DNA of 64,000 bases, from positions 62,001 to 126,000 of the forward strand of contig NZ_JAPNTZ010000014.1 of the NCBI RefSeq assembly GCF_026626335.1, given 5' to 3'. Shown in pieces: positions 1-8,353 of the stretch; the stretch's first letter is position 1; every line of letters starts with the position of its first letter. The notes beneath the pieces were generated by a model. That model worked only from the letters and a program-made list of their open reading frames with translations. It did not search any database and had not been told where the DNA came from. The stretch is from Paractinoplanes pyxinae (lineage in GTDB: Bacteria; Actinomycetota; Actinomycetes; Mycobacteriales; Micromonosporaceae). The position numbers were made by a program, and so were the translations under genes.

Positions 1-2750
1 ATGTCGAAGGACTTCACGACCAGGTCCTTCACGCGCGGCCGCGGGGCGGTCGACGGGAAGGCGTCCGGCCGGCTCGTGTAGACGGTCTTGAACTCGGCCG
101 CGTTCGAGCAGGTCACCGTGGCCGTGGCGGTGCACGCGAGCACCTTGAACTGGCGCAGCGCCGTGTACCGGTTCTGCGTGCCGGCGTCCGGGTCTCCGGT
201 GACCGGCGGCCGGAGCTGGGCGCTGACCTGCACCCGGCGGACGGTCTGGGCGCCACCGGCCAGGTCGACCGTGACCTGCTTGCCGGCCACCGGGCTGCCC
301 AGCGAGGCCCAGTTGGTGGCCTCGTCGTCGTCGGTGATCCGGGCCAGGTTGATCCCGTCGCCGGTGGCCACCGCGCCCGCGGCGGTGGAGGCCAGGTTGG
401 CCGGCATCCGGACGATCAGCGGCAGGGTCAGCCCGGGCAGCACCGGCTTCGGGCTGATCCGGGTGTGGCCGTGCCCCGGCGCCTGTGCGATGAAGCCGTA
501 CGTACCGGGAACGAGTTTGACCTCGTCGGTGAGCGGAGTTGCCGGGTCGGTGTCGGCCACCGGAACCGCACGGGCCTGGTAGTCGCCCACGAAGAGCTTG
601 GCCCCGGCGACCGGGCGGCCGTTCTCGTCGATCGGGCGGAACTTGTACGTGCCCTCGGTCGCGTAGGACGAGGAGAAGCTCGGCGTCGGGTTGGCGTCGC
701 CCGCTCCCACGCTGACCGCGCCCTCACCGAGACCGCGCTTGGCAAACGCGTTCGACAGCAGGCCCTGGTTGGCCCCGTTGAAGCGGACCAGGTCGGCCCC
801 GAGCATGGCGTCACGCGCGTCGACCATGCTGTTCTGGCTGTTGGCCATCAGCAGGAACGAGTCGAACACCAGCTGCACCCAGCGCCGGTTGCCCGGGCAC
901 TTGGTGACCGGCGTCTTCCCGTTGGCGCACGACTTGTTCAGCGCAGGCGTGCCGGCGCCGTACTTCCGGATGAACGCCTGCCGGATGTCGAAGTTGGTCG
1001 CCGTCCACACCTCGCCCGAGGCGTGCACCTGCAGCCCGACGAAGTCGTAGTCGATGCTCGAGTAGTTCAGCGGGCTGTTGCTCATGTTGTAGTTGCGGAT
1101 GCCGGCCACCGGGTCGGTCGTCACGTACTGGCCGATGGTGTACGCCCGCTCGCCCTTGGGCGCGTAGCCGTGCTCGTTCAGGTACTCCATGGCCAGCTGG
1201 TCCGACCAGCTCTCGCTCATGCCCTGCGGCGTGCTGACACCCGCGTCCGGCCCGGCGATCATGCGGCCGGTGATGGCGTGGGTGTACTCGTGCCCGATCA
1301 CCGACATGTCGTAGTCGCCGTCGACGCAGGCGCCGTAGAAGGCGGCCGCGACCGGCTGCCACAGGTACATGTTGGTGATCGGCGCCTCGCCGTCGGGCGG
1401 GGTGATCTGGTTGGCGTTGTTGCGCGCCTCGAAGTTCGGCGGGCCGCCGCTGATGCCGCCGGCCTGCGCGTTGCCCTGCTCGTAGTCGTCGGCCAGGCCG
1501 CCCGGCCGCAGGTTGTCGTCCTGCATGTTCCAGGTCGCCTCGGTGAAGCCCAGGTGGTACGACCAGTCGTGCATGCGGTTGTGCATGCCGAACAGGTTGG
1601 CCCGGGCCGCGTCGATGTCGTTCTCTTGCGGCGTGGTGAAGACGTCCGGCGAGCAGCGCTCCCGGTGCCACTGGTTGGTCCACGGGTAGTTGTAGTCGCG
1701 GTCCGGCTTCGGGGTGGCCGTCTCGGTGCCGACCGTGAACGGGTCGTTCGAGTTCCAGTTCTCGACCGCGATGGCGTTGTTGCCGCGGGTCGTGAAGGTG
1801 GGCTCGTTCGTGGCCGGGTCGACGTCCCAGGCCAGCGGGGACGCGCTGGTGGCGACGACCTCGTCGCAGCCGCGCTGCGGGGCCCAGCACCAGGTCTTGC
1901 GGGTGTCCCGCGACGAGTAATCGGTGGGCGGCGAGTTCGGGAAGACGTCCCACGACGGGTTGTCGCTGTCGTGGTCGACGATGTCCTCGCGGACCAGGAT
2001 GCCGCCGTCGCGGGCGTCGACGTACGAGGTGTACGCGACCGGTTCGGCGCCGGACAGGTCGGCCCCGAAGGTGACCTGCCAGGCCGCGCGGGCGCCCTCG
2101 GTGGGAGTGGGCACGGCCACCAGCTTGTTCGCGATGACCGTCGGGTTGGTCACGCCGGCCTCACGCGCGGCATTGGCCGCGGCCTGCTCGGCGCTCAGGG
2201 TGGCCGGCTCGGGCGCCACGACGTCGCGGGCCAGCGACGAACTCACGAACCACACCTTGCCGTCGCGGACGCCGACCGACAGCAGGCCGTCGCGCCCGGC
2301 GACCAGATCACCGAACTTCTGCCGGAAGATGACCGCCGCGCCCTCCCCGATCGGCGAGGTGGTCAGCAACTCCAACGCCTGCGCGCCGCGGGCGGTGAGC
2401 CCCAGCACGTCCAAGTTCTTTTCCACGTACGCCCGAGCTGCCGCGACCGGGTCGGCCGGGAGCCCGGTCTCGAGGGCGGCGCCGGTCGCCGTAAGCGTGG
2501 CCGGCGTGCCGAGGGCGTTCCAGCGGGCGGATGTTCCCACGGCAGCCGATCGCTGGCTGCTGGTCGGGGCGACGAGCCCCTGCCGGTTGTCGACGACGTG
2601 CTCGTGGTGGTCGTCGCCCTGCACCTTCTGGGGCGGGGCCTGGGCCGGGGTGACGGGGGCCGCGGTGCCGCTCGATGAAGCGGTCAACACGATCGCGGCG
2701 GCCAGAAAACCGGCCGCGGTTCCCGCCAACGCACGGGGTGGGGTGCGCAC
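1..2750 (-). CDS. Secreted M36 (fungalysin-type) zinc metallopeptidase, 3' end cut by window edge
   Basis: Extracellular zinc endopeptidase. The frame opens at a GTG (2750) preceded by AGGAGG seven bases upstream and stays open to base 1. The first ~38 residues form a signal peptide: basic start, hydrophobic core, then Ala/Pro-rich. Residues ~60-230 look like an FTP/PepSY propeptide. The catalytic motif HEYTHAITG lies at residues 487-491 onward. It is followed ~20 residues later by GMSESWSDQ, the position of the third zinc ligand (family consensus GEGWSD). After the catalytic part come a carboxypeptidase-regulatory-like beta domain and the start of a C-terminal domain resembling F5/8-type or P-domains. 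The C terminus lies outside the window. The family assignment is firm; the substrate is unknown. Confidence 0.9.
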   Translation of the reverse strand, partial: MRTPPRALAGTAAGFLAAAIVLTASSSGTAAPVTPAQAPPQKVQGDDHHEHVVDNRQGLVAPTSSQRSAAVGTSARWNALGTPATLTATGAALETGLPADPVAAARAYVEKNLDVLGLTARGAQALELLTTSPIGEGAAVIFRQKFGDLVAGRDGLLSVGVRDGKVWFVSSSLARDVVAPEPATLSAEQAAANAAREAGVTNPTVIANKLVAVPTPTEGARAAWQVTFGADLSGAEPVAYTSYVDARDGGILVREDIVDHDSDNPSWDVFPNSPPTDYSSRDTRKTWCWAPQRGCDEVVATSASPLAWDVDPATNEPTFTTRGNNAIAVENWNSNDPFTVGTETATPKPDRDYNYPWTNQWHRERCSPDVFTTPQENDIDAARANLFGMHNRMHDWSYHLGFTEATWNMQDDNLRPGGLADDYEQGNAQAGGISGGPPNFEARNNANQITPPDGEAPITNMYLWQPVAAAFYGACVDGDYDMSVIGHEYTHAITGRMIAGPDAGVSTPQGMSESWSDQLAMEYLNEHGYAPKGERAYTIGQYVTTDPVAGIRNYNMSNSPLNYSSIDYDFVGLQVHASGEVWTATNFDIRQAFIRKYGAGTPALNKSCANGKTPVTKCPGNRRWVQLVFDSFLLMANSQNSMVDARDAMLGADLVRFNGANQGLLSNAFAKRGLGEGAVSVGAGDANPTPSFSSSYATEGTYKFRPIDENGRPVAGAKLFVGDYQARAVPVADTDPATPLTDEVKLVPGTYGFIAQAPGHGHTRISPKPVLPGLTLPLIVRMPANLASTAAGAVATGDGINLARITDDDEATNWASLGSPVAGKQVTVDLAGGAQTVRRVQVSAQLRPPVTGDPDAGTQNRYTALRQFKVLACTATATVTCSNAAEFKTVYTSRPDAFPSTAPRPRVKDLVVKSFD

Positions 2751-2918
2751 GGTACCTCCTCTGTGGATTTCACCGTTACCACCGCCATCCGATCGCACCC
2801 CTGACCGGCACAACATGGGCCAAACATCTAAATACATCTATAAGGACGTGATGGGTTCCGCGCCGACCGCCGCCGGACGAGGATGAGGGTGATCGTCCGA
2901 CGACAGGGGGGAACTGTC
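2751..2918. promoter_or_regulatory. Divergent intergenic region between metallopeptidase and alpha/beta hydrolase
   Basis: These 168 bases separate two divergent starts and should hold both promoters. An AT-rich stretch near 2820-2845 (AAACATCTAAATACATCTAT) stands out in this GC-rich window, with the near-repeat ATCTAAATACATCTA. No operator palindrome was recognised. Confidence 0.4.
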
Positions 2919-3647
2919 ATGCCCAAGCCTTCGATCGTCCTCGTGCACGGCGCCTGGGCCGACGCGTCCAGCTGGAACGCCGTCGCCAACGCCCTGCGCG
3001 ACCAGGGCTTCACCATCTACTCGCCGACCAACCTGCTGCGCGGCGTGGCCATCGACGCGCCGTACATCTCGTCGTTCCTGGCCCAGCGCACCAGTGGCCC
3101 GGTCGTGCTGGTCGGCCACTCGTACGGCGGTTTCGTCATCACCAACGCAGCCCTGGGCGGCGGCGACGTGCGGGCGCTGGTCTACGTCGACGCCTTCGTC
3201 CCCGACGAGGGCGAGAACGTCTTCCAGATCCTGGGCGGCTCCGGCTCGGCGCTGGCCGTGCCCGACCCCAGCACCGTCTTCGACCTGGCCGGCTACCCCG
3301 GCGCCCCCGAGGGCGACGCCGAGGCGTTCCTCAAGCCGGCCACCGTCCACGAGTCGTTCGCGCAAGACCTGCCCGAGGCGGACAGGTGGCTGATCGCCGA
3401 AGGCCAGCGCCCCATCACGCTCAGCGCCAACACCACCCCGTCCGGCCCGCCGGCCTGGCGAACCCTGCCCAGCTGGGCCGTCATCGGCACCGAGGACAAG
3501 GTCATCCCACCCGCCACCCAGCGCTCCATGGCCGAACGAGCAGGCGCAAAGATCACCGACGTGGCCGGCTCCCACGTCTCGATGGTCTCCCACCCGCAGG
3601 TCACCATCGACACCATCCTGGCCGCCGCCGCCCACGTCACCGATTGA
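2919..3647 (+). CDS. Alpha/beta-fold hydrolase (EstC/salicylate-esterase-like)
   Basis: Soluble serine hydrolase of 242 residues. It starts MPKPSIVLVHGAWADASSW, with the oxyanion HGAW motif at residues 9-12. The nucleophile elbow is GHSYGG near residue 67, the acid is in the GTEDKVIP segment, and the catalytic His is in AGSHVSM near the C terminus. ATG 2919 is preferred over the earlier in-frame ATG 2883 because AGGGGG sits 8 bases upstream and the family normally begins this way. It ends inside the first unit of the tandem repeat array that follows. The substrate cannot be read from sequence; relatives cleave small esters. Confidence 0.88.
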   Translation: MPKPSIVLVHGAWADASSWNAVANALRDQGFTIYSPTNLLRGVAIDAPYISSFLAQRTSGPVVLVGHSYGGFVITNAALGGGDVRALVYVDAFVPDEGENVFQILGGSGSALAVPDPSTVFDLAGYPGAPEGDAEAFLKPATVHESFAQDLPEADRWLIAEGQRPITLSANTTPSGPPAWRTLPSWAVIGTEDKVIPPATQRSMAERAGAKITDVAGSHVSMVSHPQVTIDTILAAAAHVTD

Positions 3648-4030
3648 GCGAATCGACGCTTTCGCAGCCGTCGTTCGCCGGTGTCCATGTCGCCGACTGA
3701 GCGGATCGACGCTTTGGCAGCCGTCGTCCGCCGGTGTCCATGTCGCCGACTGAGTGGGTCGGCGCTTTTGTGGGTGTCGTCGGTCGGCGTCCTCGTCACC
3801 GGCTTTGCGGGTCGACGTTTCGTGTCCTTCGTCCGCCGGCGTCCACGTCACCGGCTGAGTGGGTCGGCGTTTTCGTGGGTGTCGTCCGCCGGCGTCCACG
3901 TCACCGGCTGAGTGGGTCGGCGTTTTCGTGGGTGTCGTCCGCCGGCGTCCACGTCACCGGCTGAGTGGATTGGCGCTTTTGTGGGTGTCGTCGGCCGGCG
4001 TCCACGTCATCGGCTGAGTGGCTGGAGGCC
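3636..4030. repeat. 53-bp tandem repeat array between two convergent genes
   Basis: About eight imperfect copies of a 53-bp unit. The anchor C(G/A)(A/G)CTGA or its variant falls at 3641, 3694, 3747, 3800, 3852 (one base lost), 3905, 3958 and 4011. A typical unit reads CACGTCACCGGCTGAGTGG, then TCGGCG, a T-rich step and GTCGTCCGCCGGCGTC. The first unit contains the hydrolase stop (CAC GTC ACC GAT TGA) and the last contains the SDR stop on the other strand. This fills the 359-bp gap between the genes. Short frames across it look spurious. Confidence 0.92.
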
Positions 4031-4792
4031 GAGTGCTGAGGCCGTGCGTTCGTAGACCTCGTCCGCCAAGCCGGGATCGGCGGGCGGGGTCACGGCGGCG
4101 CCCTTCACGAAGAGGCTGCCGCTGGGACTGGGAGGCGTGGCGGCCGTGGCGAGCATGGTCGGCGTGCGCGCGGCCTTCTCGGGCGAGGCCGCGAACAGGT
4201 TGCTGACCGCCGAGACAAGTTTGAGCAGGCCGCCCGCCTTGGCGTTGAATCCGGTCCGGATCACGCCCGGGTTGGCGCTGAAGGCCGTCATCCCGTCGGG
4301 AAGCCGCTCGGCGAGGGCCGAGGTGGCCAGGACGGCAGCGAGCTTTGCCGTGCCATAGACGGCGAGCTGCGAATAGTTCGTACGCCAGGAAGTGCCGGTG
4401 ACGTCGGGCGAGCTGCCGTCCAGCCGCCCCCGGCCGACCAGATCGCTCGCGATGGTGATGATGCGCGCGCCCGGCGCGAGCGAGCCGTTAGCCAGCAGCC
4501 GGTGCGTCAGCTGAAAGGGCGCCAGGTGGTTGAGCGCGTGGGTGCGCTCAACACCGTCCACCGTCTCCGCATAGTGAGCGAAAGCCGCCCCGGCGTTGTT
4601 GATGAGCACGTCGACTTTCTGAACAGAGTTGCACAGTTGGTCGGCCAGATCGTCCACTTCCTTGCGAACGAGCAGGTTCGCGCACTCGCGCGTCACGGCG
4701 ACAACCTGAAAGCCGGCTTCGCGCAGCTGAGCGGCCAGGGCTTGGCCGAGCCCACCAGCCGCGCCGGTAACGACGGCGACGGGCGCGCTCAC
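4007..4792 (-). CDS. Short-chain dehydrogenase/reductase (SDR)
   Basis: NAD(P)-dependent oxidoreductase of 261 residues with a Rossmann fold. The cofactor loop TGAAGGLG is at residues 10-17, NNAG is near residue 66, the catalytic Ser is in IASDLVG and the YxxxK pair is in VYGTAKLA. The C-terminal half (SAVSNLFAASPEKAARTP) resembles retinol-dehydrogenase/WW-oxidoreductase-like SDRs. The start is a GTG at 4792. The stop lies in the last unit of the 53-bp array. It lies downstream of the dioxygenase gene on the same strand, 103 bp away, so co-transcription is possible. The substrate is unknown. Confidence 0.87.
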   Translation of the reverse strand: MSAPVAVVTGAAGGLGQALAAQLREAGFQVVAVTRECANLLVRKEVDDLADQLCNSVQKVDVLINNAGAAFAHYAETVDGVERTHALNHLAPFQLTHRLLANGSLAPGARIITIASDLVGRGRLDGSSPDVTGTSWRTNYSQLAVYGTAKLAAVLATSALAERLPDGMTAFSANPGVIRTGFNAKAGGLLKLVSAVSNLFAASPEKAARTPTMLATAATPPSPSGSLFVKGAAVTPPADPGLADEVYERTASALGLQPLSR

Positions 4793-4908
4793 GAGCGGAC
4801 CCCCAATACTCGGCCGACGCCGGTGGCGCGCGAGCTCACGAATGGACTCGCCGGGCCCGGCCGCCGTCGCCGGGTCGCGCCGGTGATGGGCGCGCTCACG
4901 AGCGGACC
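4781..4908. repeat. 21-bp direct repeat flanking the SDR/dioxygenase junction
   Basis: Bases 4781-4801 and 4888-4908 are identical (GGGCGCGCTC followed by ACGAGCGGACC). The first copy covers the SDR start codon and the second covers the last codons and stop of the dioxygenase. The spacer is GC-rich with no gene. This looks like a local duplication of about 107 bp. Confidence 0.75.
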
Positions 4909-5600
4909 TGGAGGGTGATGGCGGCGCGGTGGCCGTCCGGCGTGGAACTGATCGTCAGCCAGCTGCCGGGCGAGCCCTTGGCCAGGCGGATCTCGATGTC
5001 GTTGGCGTTAATGAACGGGCTGCGGCCTCGACGGGCGTACGGTGCCTGGGCCTGGATCTCGGCGGCGAACTCGTCCGGAAAATAGAGCTCGGTGGTGAGT
5101 AGCGACCGCCCGCCCCGGCTGACCCGCACGTGGATGTGCAGCGTGCGCGGCGTGTACCAGCCCGGCACGATCGTGCGGAACTCGACGCGCCCGTCCGCGT
5201 CGGTCGTCTGGGCGCCGCGCAGGAACATGGCATCGTCGCTCGGCCGGAACCGACGCAGGGTCAGCGACACCAGGGCCGGGAACTTGTCGGCGCCGTAGCG
5301 CTGATACCCCGAGTAGATGCCGTCGGCGTCGCAGTGCCAGATCTCGACCAGCGCATCGCCCAGCGGCTCGAGCGAACCCGCCAGCACCGTACGGACGGCG
5401 AGCGTCAAGGGTGCGCCGTCGCGGTCCTCGCGGACATCCCGCCGCCGCGGCGACCCGCCCACGTAGTACGGCCCCGGCCCTTGGTTGGCCGTGGGCTCGT
5501 CCGGCCCGATCGACACCGCGCGACGCATGGCCGCCCGGTTGTCGATGAGCCGGAGCGCCGTCGTCAGCACCCGGCGGCGCGCCAGATCGCGCACGGTCAT
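4896..5600 (-). CDS. Intradiol ring-cleavage dioxygenase family protein
   Basis: Non-heme Fe(III) dioxygenase of the catechol/protocatechuate intradiol family, 234 residues. The iron-ligand signature is present: WHCDADGIYSGY supplies the first Tyr, and PGWYTPRTLHIHVRV supplies the second Tyr and the two His. It begins MTVRDLARRRVL at ATG 5600, with GGAGGAG upstream. A longer frame to 5690 would run into the operators and is unlikely. It is transcribed divergently from the MarR gene, which probably controls it. It stands alone, without other beta-ketoadipate genes, so the substrate is uncertain. Confidence 0.85.
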   Translation of the reverse strand: MTVRDLARRRVLTTALRLIDNRAAMRRAVSIGPDEPTANQGPGPYYVGGSPRRRDVREDRDGAPLTLAVRTVLAGSLEPLGDALVEIWHCDADGIYSGYQRYGADKFPALVSLTLRRFRPSDDAMFLRGAQTTDADGRVEFRTIVPGWYTPRTLHIHVRVSRGGRSLLTTELYFPDEFAAEIQAQAPYARRGRSPFINANDIEIRLAKGSPGSWLTISSTPDGHRAAITLQVRS

Positions 5601-5619
5601 GCTCTCCTCCGTCCGATCA

Positions 5620-5694
5620 ATGCTTGGAGTGTCCAAGCATTGCCATAGTGAATGGAGAAGCTTGGATCGGTCAAGTATTGGATAATCCAAGTAT
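5620..5694. promoter_or_regulatory. MarR-type operators in the dioxygenase/marR divergent promoter
   Basis: A perfect palindrome at 5620-5640 has arms ATGCTTGGA and TCCAAGCAT with a 3-base spacer. A second, shorter one at 5676-5688 reads TTGGA-TAA-TCCAA. A half site CTTGGA lies at about 5661-5666. The shared core is CTTGGA-N3-TCCAA(G). The sites cover the AT-richer gap between the two starts, as expected for an autoregulated MarR repressor. Confidence 0.75.
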
Positions 5695-5703
5695 CATGCC
5701 GAT

Positions 5704-6135
5704 GTGACCGACGAGTCGCTGACCTACCGCCTGCTGCGCCTGGTGCACGCCATGGACGACGCCACCAACGACGGCATCCGCGACGTGATGGCCGAACTCG
5801 GCCTCACGCACGCCCTGGCCGACGCGTTATGGCAGCTGGACCCGGACGCGCAGCCGCCCACCATGCGCGAAATGGCCACCCGCCTACGCTGCGACCCGTC
5901 CACGGTGACATTCCTGGCCGATCGCCTAGAGCAACTTTCCTTCGTGTCCCGAGCCCCCGCCCCCCACGACCGACGCACGAAGGTGCTCGCACTGACCGCC
6001 GCGGGCCGCAACGCCCGCCAACGCTTGGTCAAGGCCGCCACCACCGGCACCCCGATCGCCGCCCTGACCCGCGCCGAACAACTGACCTTGCACGACCTGC
6101 TGACCAAAGCCATGACGGCCGCCGGCGCCACCTGA
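5704..6135 (+). CDS. MarR-family transcriptional regulator
   Basis: Winged-helix regulator of 143 residues. The GTG start at 5704 lies just past the second operator. The recognition helix lies in MREMATRLRCDPSTVTFLAD and the wing in HDRRTKVLALTAAG, as is typical of MarR. It is divergent from the intradiol dioxygenase and shares its promoter region, so it probably represses that gene and itself. MarR proteins of such pairs often respond to a phenolic ligand; that is inference here. Confidence 0.88.
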   Translation: MTDESLTYRLLRLVHAMDDATNDGIRDVMAELGLTHALADALWQLDPDAQPPTMREMATRLRCDPSTVTFLADRLEQLSFVSRAPAPHDRRTKVLALTAAGRNARQRLVKAATTGTPIAALTRAEQLTLHDLLTKAMTAAGAT

Positions 6136-6720
6136 GCGAACGAGCAACCTGCTGCGCCATTCGCTCACCATCCGCCAGGTATTCCGCGCGTTCGCTCGTC
6201 GCAGCGCACCTTCGCTCAGCTGACATGCGAGCCGACGCTGTTTGTTCGACATCGCCGCCCGCACTGCACGTTCGCTCGCTGTCGTGCAAGTACGCTCATC
6301 GTGCTGGCGTGTCGAGGCGTCTGGTTCAGCAGTCGCCGACCGCATTGCGTATTCGCTCGACGCTGTGCACGTTCGCTCAGTCGGCGCACGATTTGAGCAG
6401 TTCATTCAACAGTCGCCCACCGCTTCGGGCGTTCGCTCATAGTCGTGCAGTGTCGCTCATCGTTGGCGCAAGTTGAAGCTGTGGGTTCAGTCGTCGCTGA
6501 CCGCTTTGTGCCTTCGCTCGTCGTTGTGAGGGTCGCTGGTTGTGTGCGCGAGTCGATGCTGTTCGTTTAGTAGTCGCTGATCGCTCTGCGCGTTCGCTCG
6601 CCGTCGTGCAGGGCGCTCATTGTGTGCGCGAGTTGACGCTGTTCGTTCAGCAGTCCCTGACGGCGTTGTGCGTTCGCTCGTCGTCGTGCACGTTCGCTCA
6701 GCTTGCGGCTGGGCTGAGGA
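6136..6720. repeat. ~80-bp tandem repeat array between marR and the Ser/Thr kinase
   Basis: This 585-bp gap between convergent genes is filled by about seven degenerate copies of an 80-81-bp unit. The anchor TTCGCTC occurs at 6191, 6271, 6352, 6432, 6513, 6593 and 6673 (spacings 80, 81, 80, 81, 80, 80), with a second TTCGCTC-like block inside many units. Conserved blocks are TTCGCTCGTCGTCGTGCA, GTGTGCGCGAGTTGACGCTG, and TTCGTTCAGCAGTCGCTGACCG. The last three units are best conserved. No convincing gene lies in it. Confidence 0.88.
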
Positions 6721-8313
6721 CTACTCGTCCTCGTCGCCGCCTTCGTCCTCGTCCTCTTCGCTGTCGTCGCTACCCTGGTGCTTGGGCTTTGTTTCTGCCT
6801 TGGGCTTCGGCTTGGCGGCGGGCGGAGCAGCGGCAGGTGGGGCGGCGGCGGGTGGCTGTGGGGGAGCGGCCTGGACTGACATTTGGGCCTGGCAGGTGGT
6901 GCCGTTCAGGCGGAACGTGATGGGTAGGGCGGCTACGTCGCCGTATGTGGTGGAGAAGGTGGTGGCGGCTTTGGCGCCGGCTGGGAGTTTGCCGCCGGTG
7001 GCCTCTACGGCTCGGCCGTCCTGGCGCCAGGTGGCTGATGAGCCCTTGATCAAGTGTTGGCCGGAGGGGAGTGCGAAAGAGAGCTTCCAGGTGGGTACGG
7101 GCACCTTGCCGGTGTTGTGGATGGTCACCTTGGCTGAGGCCTTGCCAGTGGTGGTGCCGCGCAGGGCGTAGTGGACTGTGCAGGCCTGCGGGCGGGAGAC
7201 GACCGGCTGGGCGGAAGCGGAAGCGGCGGCGGCGGCGGGATTTGGCGCGGTCGTGGCGGGGGTGGCGGCCACGGCTGCGGCCGGTGCGCCTGGGCCCTCG
7301 TCGCCGGCTGCCCGCACCGCCAGGCCGCCGCCGACCAGGCCGACCGCTGCGACCGCGCCGACCACCAGGCGGCGGCGGCCGGCGGGCAGCGGGATGAACG
7401 AGCGGGCGGCCGAGGCGCGCCGGGCGGCCCCGATTCCGTTGCGCACTACCGCCGTCAAAGCGTCGGCCGTCGTCAGGCCGGCGGGGCGGCCGACGTCCAG
7501 AAGTCGCGCCGGGGGCAGGCCGGCCAGCGCGCCCAGGCGGTCGGCCACCTCGGCCGCGGCGGGGCGGTCGTGCGGGTGTTTGGCCAGGCAGCGGCGGATC
7601 AGGCGGTTCGCCGCGGCCGGCAGCCCGGGCACCGGCGGCAGCGGGGCCGGTTCGGCGTACACATGGGCTCGCAGCATCTGCGTGACGGTCGAGGCCTGCC
7701 AGGGCGGGTGGCCCGCGAGCGCCAGGTGCAGCAGCAGCCCAACGGCGTACACATCAGTGGCGGCGACGATCGGGCCGCCGGCGATGCGCTCGGGCGAGAG
7801 GTAGGCGGGCGTGCCCAGCACCTCGGCCTCCGGGTCCTCGACCTCGCCCGCGGCGGCTGCGATGCCGAAGTCGACCAGCTTGACGCCGGTCTCGGTGACC
7901 ATCACGTTGGCCGGCTTCACGTCGCAATGCACTACGCCCTGGGCGTGGGCCGCGCTCAGCGCCGCCGCCACCTGGGCGCCGATCGCCACGGCCGTGCGCC
8001 ACGGCAAAGGGCCGTCGCGCAGCAGATCGGCTAGCGTCCGGCCGTCGACCAGTTCCATCACCACGTACGGCATAAGGTCTTCGCCGTAGTCGTAGACCTC
8101 GACGATGTTGGGGTGCCGCAGCGCCGCCGCGGCGCGGGCCTCGTCGCGCAGGCGGCGCAGGACGTCGGGGTCGTCGGCCAGTTGCGGGGCCAGCACCTTG
8201 ACCGCCACGTCGCGGCCCAGCACCTCGTCGGTGGCCCGCCACACCACGGACATGCCGCCGTGCCCGAGCCGCTCGCGCAGCCGGTACCGCCCGCCGGTCA
8301 GGTGCCCGCTCAT
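6721..8313 (-). CDS. Membrane Ser/Thr protein kinase with extracytoplasmic CBM2-like domain
   Basis: PknB-type Hanks kinase of 530 residues. The Gly loop LGHGGMSV is at 16-23, catalytic Lys at 39, catalytic loop HCDVKPAN at 129-136 and DFG at 148-150. The usual HRD Arg is Cys, so it is a non-RD kinase. A single TM segment (LVVGAVAAVGLVGGGLAV) lies near 310-330. Outside follows an Ala/Pro linker, then residues ~376-473 resembling a cellulose-binding CBM2 module (start CTVHYALRG, TWKLSF, NGTTC end with paired Cys). The C terminus is a Pro/Ala/Lys stretch and an acidic tail of Asp/Glu. The start is ATG 8313; a GTG four codons upstream is possible. Sensing a wall or polysaccharide ligand is inference. 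Confidence 0.88.
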   Translation of the reverse strand: MSGHLTGGRYRLRERLGHGGMSVVWRATDEVLGRDVAVKVLAPQLADDPDVLRRLRDEARAAAALRHPNIVEVYDYGEDLMPYVVMELVDGRTLADLLRDGPLPWRTAVAIGAQVAAALSAAHAQGVVHCDVKPANVMVTETGVKLVDFGIAAAAGEVEDPEAEVLGTPAYLSPERIAGGPIVAATDVYAVGLLLHLALAGHPPWQASTVTQMLRAHVYAEPAPLPPVPGLPAAANRLIRRCLAKHPHDRPAAAEVADRLGALAGLPPARLLDVGRPAGLTTADALTAVVRNGIGAARRASAARSFIPLPAGRRRLVVGAVAAVGLVGGGLAVRAAGDEGPGAPAAAVAATPATTAPNPAAAAASASAQPVVSRPQACTVHYALRGTTTGKASAKVTIHNTGKVPVPTWKLSFALPSGQHLIKGSSATWRQDGRAVEATGGKLPAGAKAATTFSTTYGDVAALPITFRLNGTTCQAQMSVQAAPPQPPAAAPPAAAPPAAKPKPKAETKPKHQGSDDSEEDEDEGGDEDE

Positions 8314-8353
8314 CACGAGGATCACCGATGCCCCGTGACGGAGGGCCGAAACC

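Noticed and set aside
465-2678. Plus-strand open frame of 737 codons opposite the metallopeptidase
   Set aside because: The minus strand carries the HEYTH zinc motif, a signal peptide and a strong ribosome-binding site. The plus frame is low-complexity Val/Gly/Arg.
3681-3964. Two 76-codon frames across the 53-bp array
   Set aside because: They exist only because the unit repeats, differ by one base of slippage between frames, and lack ribosome-binding sites.
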